64,000 bases of DNA from Nitratireductor sp. B36 (GCF_020833685.1 NZ_JACKZY010000001.1:1128578-1192577); one strand, 5' to 3'; shown: positions 1-9,099, numbered from the stretch's first letter. Program-made: numbers and translations. The notes: generated from the letters alone by a model not told the origin.

Positions 1-167
1 ATGACGGTTATCACGAAGATGAAGGACAACGTGATGCCCAGCCATTGAGGCGCGGTGGTGTAAAGCGCATCAAAAACTGACTTTAACAACCACGCCAGGA
101 TGGAAATCCCGACAAGATTGAATACCGCGAAAATAAGCGCCGTGCGCTTGAGAGGGGTCAGTGCCAT
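1..167 (-). CDS. Small membrane protein, 3' end cut off by the window edge
   Basis: A leftward open frame begins at an ATG at 167 and stays open to base 1, so the C-terminus is missing. The visible 55 residues contain two hydrophobic stretches (about residues 10-28 and 42-55) separated by a short polar turn, which suggests at least two membrane helices. It starts only three bases past the stop codon of the fumarylacetoacetate hydrolase-family gene and is probably co-transcribed with it. I do not recognise the family. It is too short for the usual six-frame cutoff but has no in-frame stop and a plausible coupled start. Confidence 0.6.
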   Translation of the reverse strand, partial: MALTPLKRTALIFAVFNLVGISILAWLLKSVFDALYTTAPQWLGITLSFIFVITV

Positions 168-170
168 TCT

Positions 171-1187
171 TTAGGGCTCCTGATATTCCTCGACGCGTTG
201 TTCGATCGCACCGAAGATGGAATGGCCCCCACTGTCTTTCATCTCGATACGCACCGTATCCCCAAAGCGCAAGAAAGGCGTCTTCGGTTTACCGTGTGTT
301 ATCGTCTCGATCATGCGGATTTCGGCAATACAGGAATAACCGACACCACCTTCCTCGACCGGTTTGCCCGGGCCCCCATCGAGCTTGTTTGAAACCGTGC
401 CCGAACCGATGATCGCGCCGGCGCAGAGCGGGCGGGTCTTGGCGGCATGGGCAATCAGCGTCGGAAAATCGAAGGTCATGTCGATGCCCGCATCGGCCCT
501 GCCAAAGGGTTTACCGTTATAATCCACACAGAGCGGCAGCGAGACCTTGCCGCCATCCCATGCATCGCCGAGTTCATCAGGCGTTACCGCAACCGGCGAG
601 AAGGCCGAAGACGGCTTCGACTGGAAGAAGCCGAAGCCCTTGCCGAGCTCCGCCGGAATCAGCCCGCGCAGCGATACGTCGTTCACCAGCATCACCAGTC
701 GGATCGCATCCCGCGCCTGTTCCTTTGTCGCGCCCATCGGCACGTCGTCGACGATGACCGCCACTTCGCCTTCCATGTCGATGCCCCAGGCCTCGTCAGC
801 CATGCGAATGGGGTCGCGTGGTGCCAGAAAAGCATCCGACCCGCCCTGATACATCAGCGGATCTTCCCAGAAACTCGAAGGCATCTCCGCCCCACGCGCC
901 TTGCGTACCAGCTCCACGTGATTGACGTAGGCCGAGCCGTCCGCCCACTGATAGGCGCGCGGCAATGGCGAATGCGCATCATGCTCGTGAAAGCGTTCGG
1001 CAGGCACCGAGCCGTGCTCCAGGCTTTCGGAAAGGGCTGCCAGATGCGGCGCGATGCGCGCCCAGTCGTCCAGTGCCGCCTGCAGCGTCGGCGCAAGGAA
1101 GGATGCGTCCGTGCAGCGTGTCAGATCACGGGAGACGACAACCAGCCTCCCGTCGCGCGTTCCGTTCTTGAGCGTGGCGAGTTTCAT
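171..1187 (-). CDS. Fumarylacetoacetate hydrolase family protein
   Basis: A 338-residue enzyme of the fumarylacetoacetate hydrolase (FAH) superfamily. It probably cleaves fumarylacetoacetate, or a close 2-keto acid, in the last step of tyrosine/homogentisate breakdown in the cytoplasm. The expected metal ligands are visible as E139 and E141 in GIDMEGEVAV and D170 in VNDVSLRG. The glycine-rich IIGSGTVSN segment typical of the fold lies near residue 260. The gene sits 91 bases downstream of hmgA on the same strand, so the substrate is supported by context. It is shorter than the roughly 420-residue animal-type FAH and belongs to the shorter bacterial FAH group; other 2-keto substrates cannot be excluded. 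Confidence 0.88.
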   Translation of the reverse strand: MKLATLKNGTRDGRLVVVSRDLTRCTDASFLAPTLQAALDDWARIAPHLAALSESLEHGSVPAERFHEHDAHSPLPRAYQWADGSAYVNHVELVRKARGAEMPSSFWEDPLMYQGGSDAFLAPRDPIRMADEAWGIDMEGEVAVIVDDVPMGATKEQARDAIRLVMLVNDVSLRGLIPAELGKGFGFFQSKPSSAFSPVAVTPDELGDAWDGGKVSLPLCVDYNGKPFGRADAGIDMTFDFPTLIAHAAKTRPLCAGAIIGSGTVSNKLDGGPGKPVEEGGVGYSCIAEIRMIETITHGKPKTPFLRFGDTVRIEMKDSGGHSIFGAIEQRVEEYQEP

Positions 1188-1278
1188 GCAGTGTCCTTTA
1201 TGCGTTGGGGGAGACGCGCAATCGGCGCAGGTCCAGCGAACCGGCGCCGATCATATCTTTTGTGGCCGCTCCGGTCGA

Positions 1279-2592
1279 TCAGGACCAGTCGCCTTCCGGC
1301 GTGCCGTTGAAACGCTTCTTCAGATCCTTCCAGCAGTCGATGTAGTTCTCCTGCAGCGTGTCCGTTTCAGCGGCGTAGCGCGTCAGATGCTGGGGAAAGC
1401 GTGTCTCGAACATGAAGGCCATGGTCTCTTCCAGCTTGACCGGCTTCAGATCCGCCTGGCTCGCCTTCTCGAAGCCGAAGGCGTCCGGCCCGTGCGGAAG
1501 CATCATGTTGTGCAGTGAGGCGCCGCCCGGCACAAAGCCCTCTTCCTTGGCGTCATACTGGCCTTTTATCAGCCCCATGAACTCGCTCATGATGTTGCGG
1601 TGATACCAGGGCGGGCGGAATGTGTGTTCGGCCACCATCCAGCGCGGCGGGAAGATCACGAAGTCGATATTGGCCGTTCCCTCTTCGCCCGAGGGGGCCG
1701 TCAGCACGGTGAAAATCGATGGATCGGGATGGTCGAACAGGATCGCACCGACCGGTGAGAAGGTAGAAAGATCATACTTATAGGGCGCGTAATTGCCGTG
1801 CCAGGCCACCACGTCCAGCGGCGAATGATCGATCTCGGTCACATGGAACTGGCCGCACCATTTCACGAACAGCCGGCAGGGCTTTTCCTTTTCCTCATAC
1901 CAGGCGACCGGCGTCTTGAAATCGCGCGGGTTGGCGAGGCAGTTCGCGCCGATTGGCCCACGATCCGGCAGAGTGAACTTGGCGCCGTAATTTTCACACA
2001 TATAGCCGCGCGCCGGCCGGTCCATCAGCTCGACCTGAAAGATCATGCCGCGCGGCATGACGGCGATTTCGCCGGGCTCGATCTCGATGATGCCCATCTC
2101 GGTCTTCAGCCGCACACCGCCCTCCTGCGGCACCAGCATCAGCTCGCCATCGGCATTGAAGAAATACTCGTCCACCATCGAAATGTTGAAGGCATAGATA
2201 TGGGCTGCCATGCCCACCTGCCCCTGCACATCGCCCGCCGTCGTCATGGTGCGCACACCGGAAAGGAAGTCGGTTTCCTGATTGGGGATGGGTGTCGGGT
2301 CCCAGCGCAATTGACCAAGCGCCAGTTGGTGGTCGTTCACATTGGGCGCAGATTTCCATTCATCGAAACGCACGGCCTTGAAGCGCCCCGTATGTTTCAC
2401 ACTCGGACGAATACGATAGAGCCAGGAGCGTTCATTCGTTCCGCGTGGAGCCGTGAAAGGAGACCCAGAAAGCTGCTCTGCATAAAGCCCATAGGCTGGC
2501 CTCTGCGGCGAATTCTGCCCCTGCGGCAGCGCGCCCGGCAGGCTCTCCGTCTCGAAATCATTGCCGAAACCCGGCATATACTGCACGGTCAT
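1279..2592 (-). CDS. hmgA: Homogentisate 1,2-dioxygenase
   Basis: A 437-residue Fe(II) dioxygenase that opens the ring of homogentisate to maleylacetoacetate in tyrosine and phenylalanine catabolism. The N-terminus ([19 protein letters not shown]) and the [10 protein letters not shown] and [16 protein letters not shown] segments are hallmarks; the last carries metal-binding His and Glu residues. Length is normal for the family. An ATG at 2604 is in frame, but I chose 2592 because a GGAGG at 2598-2602 lies five bases before it and would fall inside the coding region if 2604 were used. It is first in an operon with the FAH-family gene and divergent from a MarR regulator that likely controls it. 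Confidence 0.95.
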   Translation of the reverse strand: MTVQYMPGFGNDFETESLPGALPQGQNSPQRPAYGLYAEQLSGSPFTAPRGTNERSWLYRIRPSVKHTGRFKAVRFDEWKSAPNVNDHQLALGQLRWDPTPIPNQETDFLSGVRTMTTAGDVQGQVGMAAHIYAFNISMVDEYFFNADGELMLVPQEGGVRLKTEMGIIEIEPGEIAVMPRGMIFQVELMDRPARGYMCENYGAKFTLPDRGPIGANCLANPRDFKTPVAWYEEKEKPCRLFVKWCGQFHVTEIDHSPLDVVAWHGNYAPYKYDLSTFSPVGAILFDHPDPSIFTVLTAPSGEEGTANIDFVIFPPRWMVAEHTFRPPWYHRNIMSEFMGLIKGQYDAKEEGFVPGGASLHNMMLPHGPDAFGFEKASQADLKPVKLEETMAFMFETRFPQHLTRYAAETDTLQENYIDCWKDLKKRFNGTPEGDWS

Positions 2593-2625
2593 ACGATCCT
2601 CCATGCAAGAGGGAATTCAGGAATT

Positions 2626-2641
2626 GGTTGCAATCGTAACC
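2626..2641. promoter_or_regulatory. Candidate MarR-type operator between hmgA and the regulator gene
   Basis: The 16-base sequence GGTTGCAATCGTAACC is an imperfect inverted repeat (GGTTGC/GTAACC, one mismatch per arm). It lies in the short divergent intergenic space 34 bases from the hmgA start. MarR proteins bind 16-20 bp palindromes as dimers, so the neighbouring MarR protein is a natural candidate ligand. A related GTAAC half-site follows about ten bases on. No footprint is known to me; assignment is by position and symmetry. Confidence 0.4.
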
Positions 2642-2700
2642 ATGGCGAATGTAACTATCAATGGAATCGGAGAGGAAACCGCGAAGGATCACAGTCTCCC

Positions 2701-3192
2701 ATGTCTCAATCTTCCCAGTCTCAATCTTCGAAGTCTCAACCTTCGAAGTCTCAATCGACGACGCTTGCCCTTGAGAACTTCCTGCCCTATCGCCTGACCC
2801 GTCTCACCGATGCGATCAGCCGCGATTTCTCGCAGGCCTATCGTGCGCGCCTGGGTCTGACGCGGCCAGAATGGCGCACGCTCGCCACCATCGGTCAGTT
2901 CGGCACGATGACGGCAACCGAGATCGGCGCGCATTCCTCCATGCACAAAACCAAGGTGAGCCGCGCCGTCGCCTCGCTGGAGACACGCCGCTGGCTTGTG
3001 CGCACGCCCGATCCGCAGGACCGACGCGTCGAACGACTGACACTCAGCAAGACCGGCCAGAAAGCCTATGAAGACATGGTGCCCGTGGCCCGGTCCTTCG
3101 AAACGAAGCTGCTTGACCGCATGAAGCCCAAAGAGCGCGCAGCCCTGCTTGAAGGCCTTGAAGCACTGGAACGCACGACCTTGACGGAGTAG
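2701..3192 (+). CDS. MarR-family transcriptional regulator, likely repressor of the homogentisate genes
   Basis: A 163-residue winged-helix regulator. After a low-complexity Ser/Gln/Lys N-terminus (residues 2-20) the MarR fold is clear: the dimer helix LPYRLTRLTDAISRDF, the recognition region TATEIGAHSSMHKTKVSRAV, and the wing PDPQDRRVERLTLSKTG with the conserved DxRxxR-type signature. Divergent placement from hmgA implies control of tyrosine/homogentisate catabolism, with a pathway intermediate as likely inducer; this is inference from context. The ATG at 2701 gives the normal family length. A weak purine stretch (AAGGA) lies somewhat far upstream, so the start is probable but not certain. 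Confidence 0.88.
   Translation: MSQSSQSQSSKSQPSKSQSTTLALENFLPYRLTRLTDAISRDFSQAYRARLGLTRPEWRTLATIGQFGTMTATEIGAHSSMHKTKVSRAVASLETRRWLVRTPDPQDRRVERLTLSKTGQKAYEDMVPVARSFETKLLDRMKPKERAALLEGLEALERTTLTE
2704..2760 (+). repeat. In-frame 15-bp tandem repeat at the 5' end of the MarR gene
   Basis: About 3.8 copies of a 15-bp unit (TCTCAATCTTCGAAG and close variants) run head to tail and encode repeated Ser-Gln-Ser-Ser-Lys/Gln blocks. The unit is a multiple of three, so copy-number change would lengthen or shorten the N-terminal tail without shifting the frame. Confidence 0.75.
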
Positions 3193-3211
3193 CGCTCGCA
3201 TCCCATATTTA

Positions 3212-3239
3212 TGGTCAAATTGACCAGTCAAAATGACCA
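3212..3239. promoter_or_regulatory. Candidate operator of the Phd/VapC-type toxin-antitoxin pair
   Basis: TGGTCAAATTGACCA (3212-3226) is a perfect 15-bp palindrome. A further TGACCA half-site at 3234-3239 continues the pattern. It lies directly before the antitoxin start at 3245, where antitoxin or toxin-antitoxin complexes usually bind to repress their own operon. The second half-site would overlap the coding region if the alternative ATG at 3233 were used. Confidence 0.6.
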
Positions 3240-3244
3240 TCGTG

Positions 3245-3502
3245 ATGAAAACACTGACTGCAACAGAAGCAAAATCGCGGTTCGCGGCCCTTCTTGGTGA
3301 TGTGGAGCGGGGCGAGACCATACTCATCACACGTCACGGCAAGACCGTGGCGCGCATTGTCCCCGATCAGATCGAGACGGCTGCGCAAACACGCGCTGAC
3401 AATGCGGTCCGGAAGCTGCGCTCCCTGCGCGACACCCTTCCCAAAACCGGAACCTCACTAGACGACATGCTTGCATGGAAACATGAGGGTCACCGCTATT
3501 GA
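3245..3502 (+). CDS. Phd/YefM-type antitoxin
   Basis: An 85-residue type II antitoxin. The N-terminal DNA-binding half (TATEAKSRFAALLGDVERGE, then ILITRHGKTVARIVP) is the classic Phd/YefM fold; the C-terminal half is the expected toxin-neutralising tail. It should mask the adjacent VapC-type nuclease and repress the operon. The ATG at 3245 fits the family start best; an ATG at 3233 adds four residues (MTIV). Its stop codon overlaps the toxin start by four bases. Confidence 0.87.
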   Translation: MKTLTATEAKSRFAALLGDVERGETILITRHGKTVARIVPDQIETAAQTRADNAVRKLRSLRDTLPKTGTSLDDMLAWKHEGHRY

Positions 3503-3906
3503 CGCGGTTCGTGCTCGATGCGTCAATTACTGCCGCCTGGCTTCTGCCCGACGAGGATCATGACCTGGCCCTGGCCGTGCAGGAAAGTCTTCTCACCTCG
3601 CAGGCCATCGTGCCGCCGATCTGGTGGTTCGAGATATGCAACCTGCTTGTCATGTGCGAGCGTCGAAAACGGCACACGCCGGCCATCACACAGACCATCC
3701 TCGATGCGCTTTTCGACCACCCCATCCTCGTCGATGACGACATCGACCCTGAGGCAATGCTACGCCTCAGCCGCGCGCACGGACTGACGGTCTATGACGC
3801 CTCCTATCTGGAGATTGCACAACGCCACGCCGTGCCGCTGGCGACGCTCGACCGCAGGCTGGCACAAGCAGCGGTCGCCGAAACGATCCCCCTGTTCGCC
3901 TCGTAA
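3499..3906 (+). CDS. VapC-type PIN-domain ribonuclease toxin
   Basis: A 135-residue PIN-domain protein, the expected length for a VapC toxin. Acidic metal-binding residues are visible: D7 in VLDASITAAW, E45 in WWFEICNLL, and the Asp residues of TVYDASYLEIAQ and PLATLDRRL near the C-terminus. These coordinate Mg2+/Mn2+ for RNA cleavage. The start is a TTG overlapping the antitoxin stop (ATTGA), which implies translational coupling. It ends five bases before the convergent tdh stop. VapC is usually paired with VapB, AbrB or Phd-type antitoxins; here the partner is Phd-type. Confidence 0.88.
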   Translation: MTRFVLDASITAAWLLPDEDHDLALAVQESLLTSQAIVPPIWWFEICNLLVMCERRKRHTPAITQTILDALFDHPILVDDDIDPEAMLRLSRAHGLTVYDASYLEIAQRHAVPLATLDRRLAQAAVAETIPLFAS

Positions 3907-3910
3907 GCGG

Positions 3911-4945
3911 CTACCAGCTCATCACCACCTTGCCGGCCTTGCCGGAGCGCATGGCGTCGAAACCGTCGCGGAAATCATCCGCCTTGATGCGGTGCGTGAT
4001 GAGATCGCGCACATCGAGCCGCGTCTGCACCAGCGCGATCATCTTGTACCAGGTCTCGAACATCTCGCGCCCATAGATGCCCTTCAGGTGCAGCATCTTG
4101 AAAATGACCTTGTTCCAGTCGATCTCGAAACCCGCCGGCGCGATGCCCAGAATGGCGATCTTGCCGCCATTGTTCATCGCGTCGATCATGTCGCGGAAGG
4201 CGGGTGCCGCGCCCGACATTTCAAGCCCCACATCGAACCCCTCGGTCATGCCGAGCTGGCGCATCACTTCCGGCAGAGTTTCGTCTGCCGCGTTCACCGT
4301 GTGCTGCACGCCAAGCTTCTTGGCAAGCTCCAGCCGGCCGGGATTGATGTCGGTGATCACCACCTTGCGCGCGCCCACGGCCTGCGCAACCAGCGCGCCC
4401 ATGATGCCGATCGGCCCCGCCCCCGTCACCAGCACATCCTCGCCCACGAGATCGAAGGACAACGCGGTGTGAACGGCATTGCCCAGCGGATCGAAGATCG
4501 CCGCGATCTCGTCTGGAATGTTGTCGGGGATCGGCACCACATTGTGCTGCGGCAGAGCGATGAATTCGGCAAAGGCACCCGCGCGGTGAACACCCACGCC
4601 CAAAGTGTTGTGGCACAGATGCCCGCGGCCTGCCCGGCAGTTGCGGCAATGGCCACACACAATGTGGCCCTCGCCCGAAACGCGCTGGCCGGGCTTATAC
4701 TCCGTCACCGCCGAGCCGACCTCCGTCACCTCGCCGACGAATTCATGCCCCGTCACCAGCGGCACCGGCACGGTGTTTTGCGCCCACTCATCCCAGTTCC
4801 AGATGTGCACATCCGTGCCGCAGATCGCGGTTTTCCTGACCTTGATGAGCACATCGTTCGGTCCCACCTCGGGCACCGGCACGCGCTCCATCCAGAGCCC
4901 TTCCTCGGGTCTGGATTTCACGAGCGCCTTCATCATGTTGGACAT
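3911..4945 (-). CDS. tdh: L-threonine 3-dehydrogenase
   Basis: A 344-residue zinc- and NAD-dependent medium-chain dehydrogenase that oxidises L-threonine to 2-amino-3-ketobutyrate in the cytoplasm. Catalytic zinc ligands are C42 ([17 protein letters not shown]) with H67 and E68 (TGHEFVGEV). The structural zinc lobe is C97, C100, C103 and C111. The Rossmann motif [19 protein letters not shown] follows, with DIN as the NAD-specificity loop. kbl lies just upstream on the same strand with a 40-base gap, so the pair forms the threonine-to-glycine operon. Confidence 0.96.
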   Translation of the reverse strand: MSNMMKALVKSRPEEGLWMERVPVPEVGPNDVLIKVRKTAICGTDVHIWNWDEWAQNTVPVPLVTGHEFVGEVTEVGSAVTEYKPGQRVSGEGHIVCGHCRNCRAGRGHLCHNTLGVGVHRAGAFAEFIALPQHNVVPIPDNIPDEIAAIFDPLGNAVHTALSFDLVGEDVLVTGAGPIGIMGALVAQAVGARKVVITDINPGRLELAKKLGVQHTVNAADETLPEVMRQLGMTEGFDVGLEMSGAAPAFRDMIDAMNNGGKIAILGIAPAGFEIDWNKVIFKMLHLKGIYGREMFETWYKMIALVQTRLDVRDLITHRIKADDFRDGFDAMRSGKAGKVVMSW

Positions 4946-4985
4946 GGTCGATTATCCTTCCAAAACGAAATCTGCGATCCGCGCC

Positions 4986-6173
4986 CTACGCGATCACCCC
5001 AAGCTCACGCCCCACTTTCGCGAACGCCTCCACCGCGCGATCGATATCCTCGACCGAATGCGCCGCCGACATCTGCGTGCGGATGCGCGCAGCCCCCTTG
5101 GGCACCACGGGGAAGGAGAAGCCAATCACATAGATGCCCTCTTCAAGAAGCCGCGCCGCCATCTTTTCGGCAAGGGCCGCATCGCCCAGCATCACCGGAA
5201 TGATCGGGTGATCTGCGCCCGCAAGCTTAAACCCGTTTTTCTCCATGCCCGCGCGAAAGCGTGCCGCATTGTCGTAAAGCCTTTTGCGCAAGGCCCCGCC
5301 GCCCGCCACCATGTCGAACACTTTTAGCGAAGCCGCCGCGATGACCGGGGCCAGCGTGTTGGAAAAGAGATAGGGCCGCGAGCGCTGGCGCAGCCAGTCC
5401 ACCACCTCCGCCTTCGCACAGGTATAGCCGCCAGACGCCCCGCCCAGCGCCTTGCCGAGCGTGCCCGTCATAATGTCGACCCGGCCTTCCACGCCGCAAT
5501 GCTCCGGCGTGCCGCGCCCGTTCTCGCCCACGAAACCGACCGCATGGCTATCGTCCACCATCACCATCGCATCGTATTTTTCCGCGAGATCACAAATGCC
5601 CTGAAGGTTGGCGATGATGCCATCCATGGAAAAAACGCCATCGGTGGCAATCAGCCTGAAGCGCGCGCCCTCGGCCCGTTTCAGACATTCCTCCAACTCG
5701 CCCATGTCGTTGTTGGCATAGCGATGCCGCTCGGCCTTGCACAGCCTGACGCCATCGATGATCGACGCATGATTGAGCGCATCGGAAATGATCGCGTCTT
5801 CCGGCCCCAACAGCGTCTCGAAAAGCCCCGCATTGGCATCGAAGCACGAGGAATAGAGGATCGTGTCCTCATAGCCCAAAAAGCCGGAAATCTTCGCTTC
5901 GAGCGCTTTATGCTCTTCCTGCGTACCGCAGATGAAGCGCACCGAGGCCATGCCATAGCCATAGCGGTCGAGCGCGGCCTTCGCCGCCTCGCGCAATTCC
6001 TCATTGTCGGCAAGGCCCAGATAATTGTTGGCGCAGAAATTCAAAACCGTCCGCCCGCCGCTCTCGATCTCGGCCGACTGCATGGAGGTGATGACCCGCT
6101 CGGATTTGTAAAGCCCCGCCTCCTTCAGGCCATCGAGTTCCAAGCGCAGATGGGAAAGAAAGGACGCGGTCAT
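4986..6173 (-). CDS. kbl: Glycine C-acetyltransferase (2-amino-3-ketobutyrate CoA ligase)
   Basis: A 395-residue PLP enzyme of the alpha-oxoamine synthase family. It splits 2-amino-3-ketobutyrate with CoA into glycine and acetyl-CoA, the step after Tdh. Visible hallmarks are the substrate loop [32 protein letters not shown] with the PLP-ring His and Asp, and [15 protein letters not shown] carrying the Schiff-base lysine. I chose the ATG at 6173, preceded at five bases by GAGG, over the in-frame GTG at 6179. The unusually long repeat-filled region behind it probably holds the promoter. Confidence 0.96.
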   Translation of the reverse strand: MTASFLSHLRLELDGLKEAGLYKSERVITSMQSAEIESGGRTVLNFCANNYLGLADNEELREAAKAALDRYGYGMASVRFICGTQEEHKALEAKISGFLGYEDTILYSSCFDANAGLFETLLGPEDAIISDALNHASIIDGVRLCKAERHRYANNDMGELEECLKRAEGARFRLIATDGVFSMDGIIANLQGICDLAEKYDAMVMVDDSHAVGFVGENGRGTPEHCGVEGRVDIMTGTLGKALGGASGGYTCAKAEVVDWLRQRSRPYLFSNTLAPVIAAASLKVFDMVAGGGALRKRLYDNAARFRAGMEKNGFKLAGADHPIIPVMLGDAALAEKMAARLLEEGIYVIGFSFPVVPKGAARIRTQMSAAHSVEDIDRAVEAFAKVGRELGVIA

Positions 6174-6284
6174 GAACACCTCGCGGTCGAGTGAAGACAG
6201 GCTTTCCCTCCTCTACTACAGAGTGATGCCGCTTTCGACCACTGACTTTTCTGCAAACTCTGTCCGCCACACCTCAAAGCCCTT

Positions 6285-6393
6285 CCACGTCATCCCGGCC
6301 GAGCGGAGCGAGAGCCGGGACCCATTGAGAAGCACGGCCGCGTGCCGCAGAAGGCTCACGGCTTGATGTCGAAGCGAGAACCGGGCCGCGCGC
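6285..6393. repeat. Palindromic repeat family A, half-element
   Basis: Begins CCACGTCATCCCGG, continues through a GGGACCCATTG core and an inner GAAGCACGGCCGCGTGCCGC segment. It closely matches the first two thirds of the complete element at 6599-6752, but the closing arm is missing here, so it looks like a truncated copy. Confidence 0.7.
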
Positions 6394-6415
6394 GACGTTC
6401 CCGTGCCTTCACCCC

Positions 6416-6442
6416 CGCCCTTCGACAAGCTCAGGATGAGGG
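6416..6442. repeat. Single copy of the 27-bp repeat family B
   Basis: A single 27-bp unit containing CCTTCGACAAGCTCAGGATG. The identical 27 bases occur as both arms of the inverted pair at 11498-11601. Repeats of this type are widespread in alphaproteobacterial intergenic DNA. Confidence 0.7.
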
Positions 6443-6522
6443 CTGCGCCGGCTCCCCCCACCTCCCACGCCACCCTCAACCAAAAAAGGGACAGGCACCG
6501 CAGCACCCGCCCCTCACCCTTA

Positions 6523-6548
6523 CCCTCTCCCCGCGCGCGGGGAGAGGG
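6523..6548. repeat. Perfect 26-bp palindrome
   Basis: CCCTCTCCCC, six bases of GCGCGC, then GGGGAGAGGG: every base pairs with its partner. It lies in the kbl-gcdH intergenic region among other repeats. It has no T-tract and no coding context, so it is classed as a repeat rather than a terminator. Confidence 0.7.
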
Positions 6549-6598
6549 AGGCATCCACGCCGGACCCAAACTCAAACAAAGAGCCCAGCTTCTCCACC

Positions 6599-6752
6599 CC
6601 ACGTCATCCCGGGCCAGACCCGGGACCCATTGAGAAGCACGGCCGCGTGCCGCAGAAGGCTCACAGGTTGATGCCGTAACGAAAACCCGGCCGCGCCCTG
6701 CCACATTCTGCCAATGGGTCCCGGATAGCCTCCGGCTTCCGGGATGACGTGG
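6599..6752. repeat. Complete BIME-like palindromic element, family A
   Basis: Terminal arms CCACGTCATCCCGG (6599-6612) and CCGGGATGACGTGG (6739-6752) are perfect inverted repeats enclosing about 126 bases. Each arm is followed inward by a GACCCATTG/CAATGGGTC pair, so two facing units form one composite element. The same architecture recurs at 11319-11471 and 37725-37892. No transposase is present, as expected for REP/BIME-type or MITE-like DNA. Confidence 0.75.
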
Positions 6753-6830
6753 AGATGGTCAACCAAAAAAGAGGCAGGCGCCGCAGCACCCGCCCCTTCT
6801 CAATCCCAGCGCGATACGCGCGTCACCCGA

Positions 6831-8048
6831 TCAGAAAAACGCCTGCAGCCCCGTCTGCGCGCGGCCGAGGATCAGCGCGTGAACGTCATGCGTGCCCTCA
6901 TAGGTGTTCACCGTTTCCAGGTTCTGCGCATGGCGCATCACATGATATTCGATCTGGATGCCGTTGCCGCCATGCATGTCACGCGCCATGCGCGCGATCT
7001 CCAGCGCCTTGCCGCAATTGTTGCGCTTGACGACCGAGATCATCTCCGGCGCCATCTTGCCCTCGTCAAACAGCCGGCCAACCCGCAGGCTCCCCTGAAG
7101 CCCAAGCGCGATTTCCGTCTGCATGTCGGCGAGCTTCTTCTGGAAAAGCTGCGTCTGTGCCAGCGGCCTGTCGAACTGCTTGCGGTCGAGCCCATATTGC
7201 CGCGCCCGGTGCCAGCAATCTTCCGCCGCGCCCATCGCGCCCCAGGAAATGCCATAGCGCGCGCGGTTCAAACAGCCGAACGGCCCGCCAAGCCCTTCCG
7301 CATTGGGCAAAAGCGCATCCTCGCCCACTTCCACGCCGTCCATCACGATCTCGCCGGTGATCGACGCACGCAGCGAAAGCTTGCCGCCGATTTTTGGCGC
7401 GGAAAGCCCCTTCATGCCCTTTTCCAGCACGAAACCACGGATCTTGCCGCCATGGGCCGCCGATTTCGCCCACACCACGAACACATCGGCAATCGGCGAA
7501 TTGGAGATCCACATTTTCGAGCCCGTCAGCCTGTAGCCGCCATCGATCTTGTCGGCGCGCGTCTTCATGCCGCCGGGATCGGAGCCCGCATCCGGCTCGG
7601 TCAGGCCGAAACAGCCGATCCACTCGCCCGATGCCAGTTTCGGCAGATATTTCCTGCGCTGTTCTTCCGAGCCATAGGCATGGATCGGGTACATCACCAG
7701 CGAGGACTGCACGCTCATCATGGAGCGATAGCCCGAATCGATGCGCTCCACCTCGCGCGCCACCAGCCCGTAGGACACATAGCCGGCCCCCACGCCGCCA
7801 TATTCCTCCGGCACCGTCACGCCCAGAAGCCCCGCCGCGCCCATCTCGCGGAAGATGTCCGGGTCGGTTTCCTCGTTCATATATGCATGCTCGATGCGGG
7901 GGGCGAGCTTGTCTGCGGCGAAGGCGGCGGCCGCATCGCGGATCATGCGCTCTTCATCGGTGAGCTGCTCTTCCATGAGGAAGGGATCGTCCCACACGAA
8001 GGTCGATCTGGACGATTTCGCCGCGGATTTCTGTGCTTCCATGTTCAT
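6831..8048 (-). CDS. gcdH: Glutaryl-CoA dehydrogenase-type acyl-CoA dehydrogenase
   Basis: A 405-residue FAD-dependent acyl-CoA dehydrogenase. Family features are [38 protein letters not shown] for FAD/substrate binding, and the C-terminal [19 protein letters not shown], whose Glu is the catalytic base. The [15 protein letters not shown] segment and the catalytic-loop context match glutaryl-CoA dehydrogenases, which oxidise and decarboxylate glutaryl-CoA to crotonyl-CoA in lysine/tryptophan breakdown. It stands alone between repeat-rich DNA and an A/T-rich island, with no visible partner genes. The substrate assignment is by sequence resemblance only. Confidence 0.88.
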   Translation of the reverse strand: MNMEAQKSAAKSSRSTFVWDDPFLMEEQLTDEERMIRDAAAAFAADKLAPRIEHAYMNEETDPDIFREMGAAGLLGVTVPEEYGGVGAGYVSYGLVAREVERIDSGYRSMMSVQSSLVMYPIHAYGSEEQRRKYLPKLASGEWIGCFGLTEPDAGSDPGGMKTRADKIDGGYRLTGSKMWISNSPIADVFVVWAKSAAHGGKIRGFVLEKGMKGLSAPKIGGKLSLRASITGEIVMDGVEVGEDALLPNAEGLGGPFGCLNRARYGISWGAMGAAEDCWHRARQYGLDRKQFDRPLAQTQLFQKKLADMQTEIALGLQGSLRVGRLFDEGKMAPEMISVVKRNNCGKALEIARMARDMHGGNGIQIEYHVMRHAQNLETVNTYEGTHDVHALILGRAQTGLQAFF

Positions 8049-8430
8049 TCATGCCTTCCTGATGCGGTTGCGCTCTTTCGAGCCGTCTGCAGCCAGATGG
8101 TCTCACCTGACCTCCGCGCAAATGCGGAAAAACCATTCGCCAGAGGGTGCCTTGCGCGCCGCAAGGGCGCTTGCACTCCTGACGCCTGAGCGGAGCATAC
8201 AGCATCCTATGTCAAATTGCTTCAAGCTTAAAATGATTTTTTGGAAGGGGATTGTGACGGGAGGGGATGGATGGGGGGCGAACCGATCACTCCGAAGATA
8301 CGAAGCAACCTCCAGATGCCGCTGTGAGATTGAGATGGAGAAACAATCAACCCTGAACAGAACCTGAATACGCGTTCGATTAGAGGGTGGGAGAGTTTGA
8401 AACATCGCTACTGCTATTTGCAGCGCGGCA
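8049..8430. other. Intergenic region upstream of gcdH, no gene seen
   Basis: These 382 bases hold no convincing gene. At 8093-8132 there is a dispersed repeat: an imperfect hairpin (CAGATGG/TCACCTG), then CCGCGCAAATGCGG and an A-tract, matching the element at 13915-13956. Composition shifts to A/T-richer DNA from about 8200 (for example GCTTAAAATGATTTTTTGG), marking the left border of the island. The gcdH promoter must lie in the left part. Confidence 0.6.
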
Positions 8431-9021
8431 TCAATCAGTAAATATCCAACGTCCGTAATAACCGTAGGGCCCGTCCCAACCTTTCGAAAGCAGCTTTTTT
8501 ATCTTGTTCGCGTACGCTCTCATCATCGCGCAATATTTTTCCCAGAGCTTCTTTGTGAATTGGCCTTCCGGCTGAATATCATCGGCGTTGCGGCCGCACG
8601 GGTAGCGTGCCCAACTCTCGTTGCCCAGCGAAAGCGCCTCAAACACCCATCGATCACGATCCTTGTAAGGTATCAAGGACGAGCGATTGGCCAGCCTCCA
8701 CAGGTCGTGAGTGGTGATCTCCTTGAGATAGCCATCTGAGATTGAAGATGGATTTTCGTATACAAGAAATGCCTTAAGCATGTTCTCCATAGCGAAAGCG
8801 GCCAACAAAAAAGTACCCCGGTTGGTATCATCCCAAGTGACTGATGCACGCCCCGATTGAGACAGTGTGGTTTGGCTCCGCCCGCGATTGCTCCAGAGGG
8901 CATATGCCTGATTATGCAAGTTCTCAGCAGTATAGAACCATTGATGTGGATTCGCCGCATCGACGAATGCAAGCTTCTGTTCTTGGGTGAAATTCCTTTT
9001 CCGACTAGCCGGCCCGTTCAC
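8431..9021 (-). CDS. HEPN-like protein of unknown function in the DndC-like island
   Basis: A 196-residue soluble protein that I could not name. The middle resembles HEPN all-helical domains: FLLAAFAMENMLKAFLVYEN (residues 71-90) followed by ITTHDLWRLANRS (residues 102-114), a helix-loop-helix pattern with a conserved-looking His-Asp. I do not see a clear R-X4-6-H ribonuclease motif, so nuclease activity is not supported. Aromatic-rich ends (HQWFYTAENL; GPYGYYGRWIF) are unusual. It lies 78 bases downstream of the DndC-like gene on the same strand and shares its lower GC content, so it is probably co-transcribed and co-acquired. Confidence 0.6.
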   Translation of the reverse strand: MNGPASRKRNFTQEQKLAFVDAANPHQWFYTAENLHNQAYALWSNRGRSQTTLSQSGRASVTWDDTNRGTFLLAAFAMENMLKAFLVYENPSSISDGYLKEITTHDLWRLANRSSLIPYKDRDRWVFEALSLGNESWARYPCGRNADDIQPEGQFTKKLWEKYCAMMRAYANKIKKLLSKGWDGPYGYYGRWIFTD

Positions 9022-9099
9022 ACATCGAATCCCTAATCTCCAACAGACGCTAATCTATCATCCACATTTGTGGATCGACAGGGTTGCGCCCTAGTAACG

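Noticed and set aside
2704-2760. CRISPR-like direct repeats
   Set aside because: Units are 15 bp with no spacers and lie in frame inside a coding sequence.
1798-3192. Long open frame joining an antisense-of-hmgA stretch to the MarR protein
   Set aside because: The first 300 residues oppose hmgA and lack motifs. The MarR fold and normal length begin at 2701.
6174-6830. Insertion sequence remnants in the kbl-gcdH gap
   Set aside because: No transposase fragment or target duplication is visible; the content is palindromic repeats only.
6744-8189. 481-residue plus-strand open frame across gcdH
   Set aside because: Opposite a well-supported acyl-CoA dehydrogenase; composition is shadow-like.
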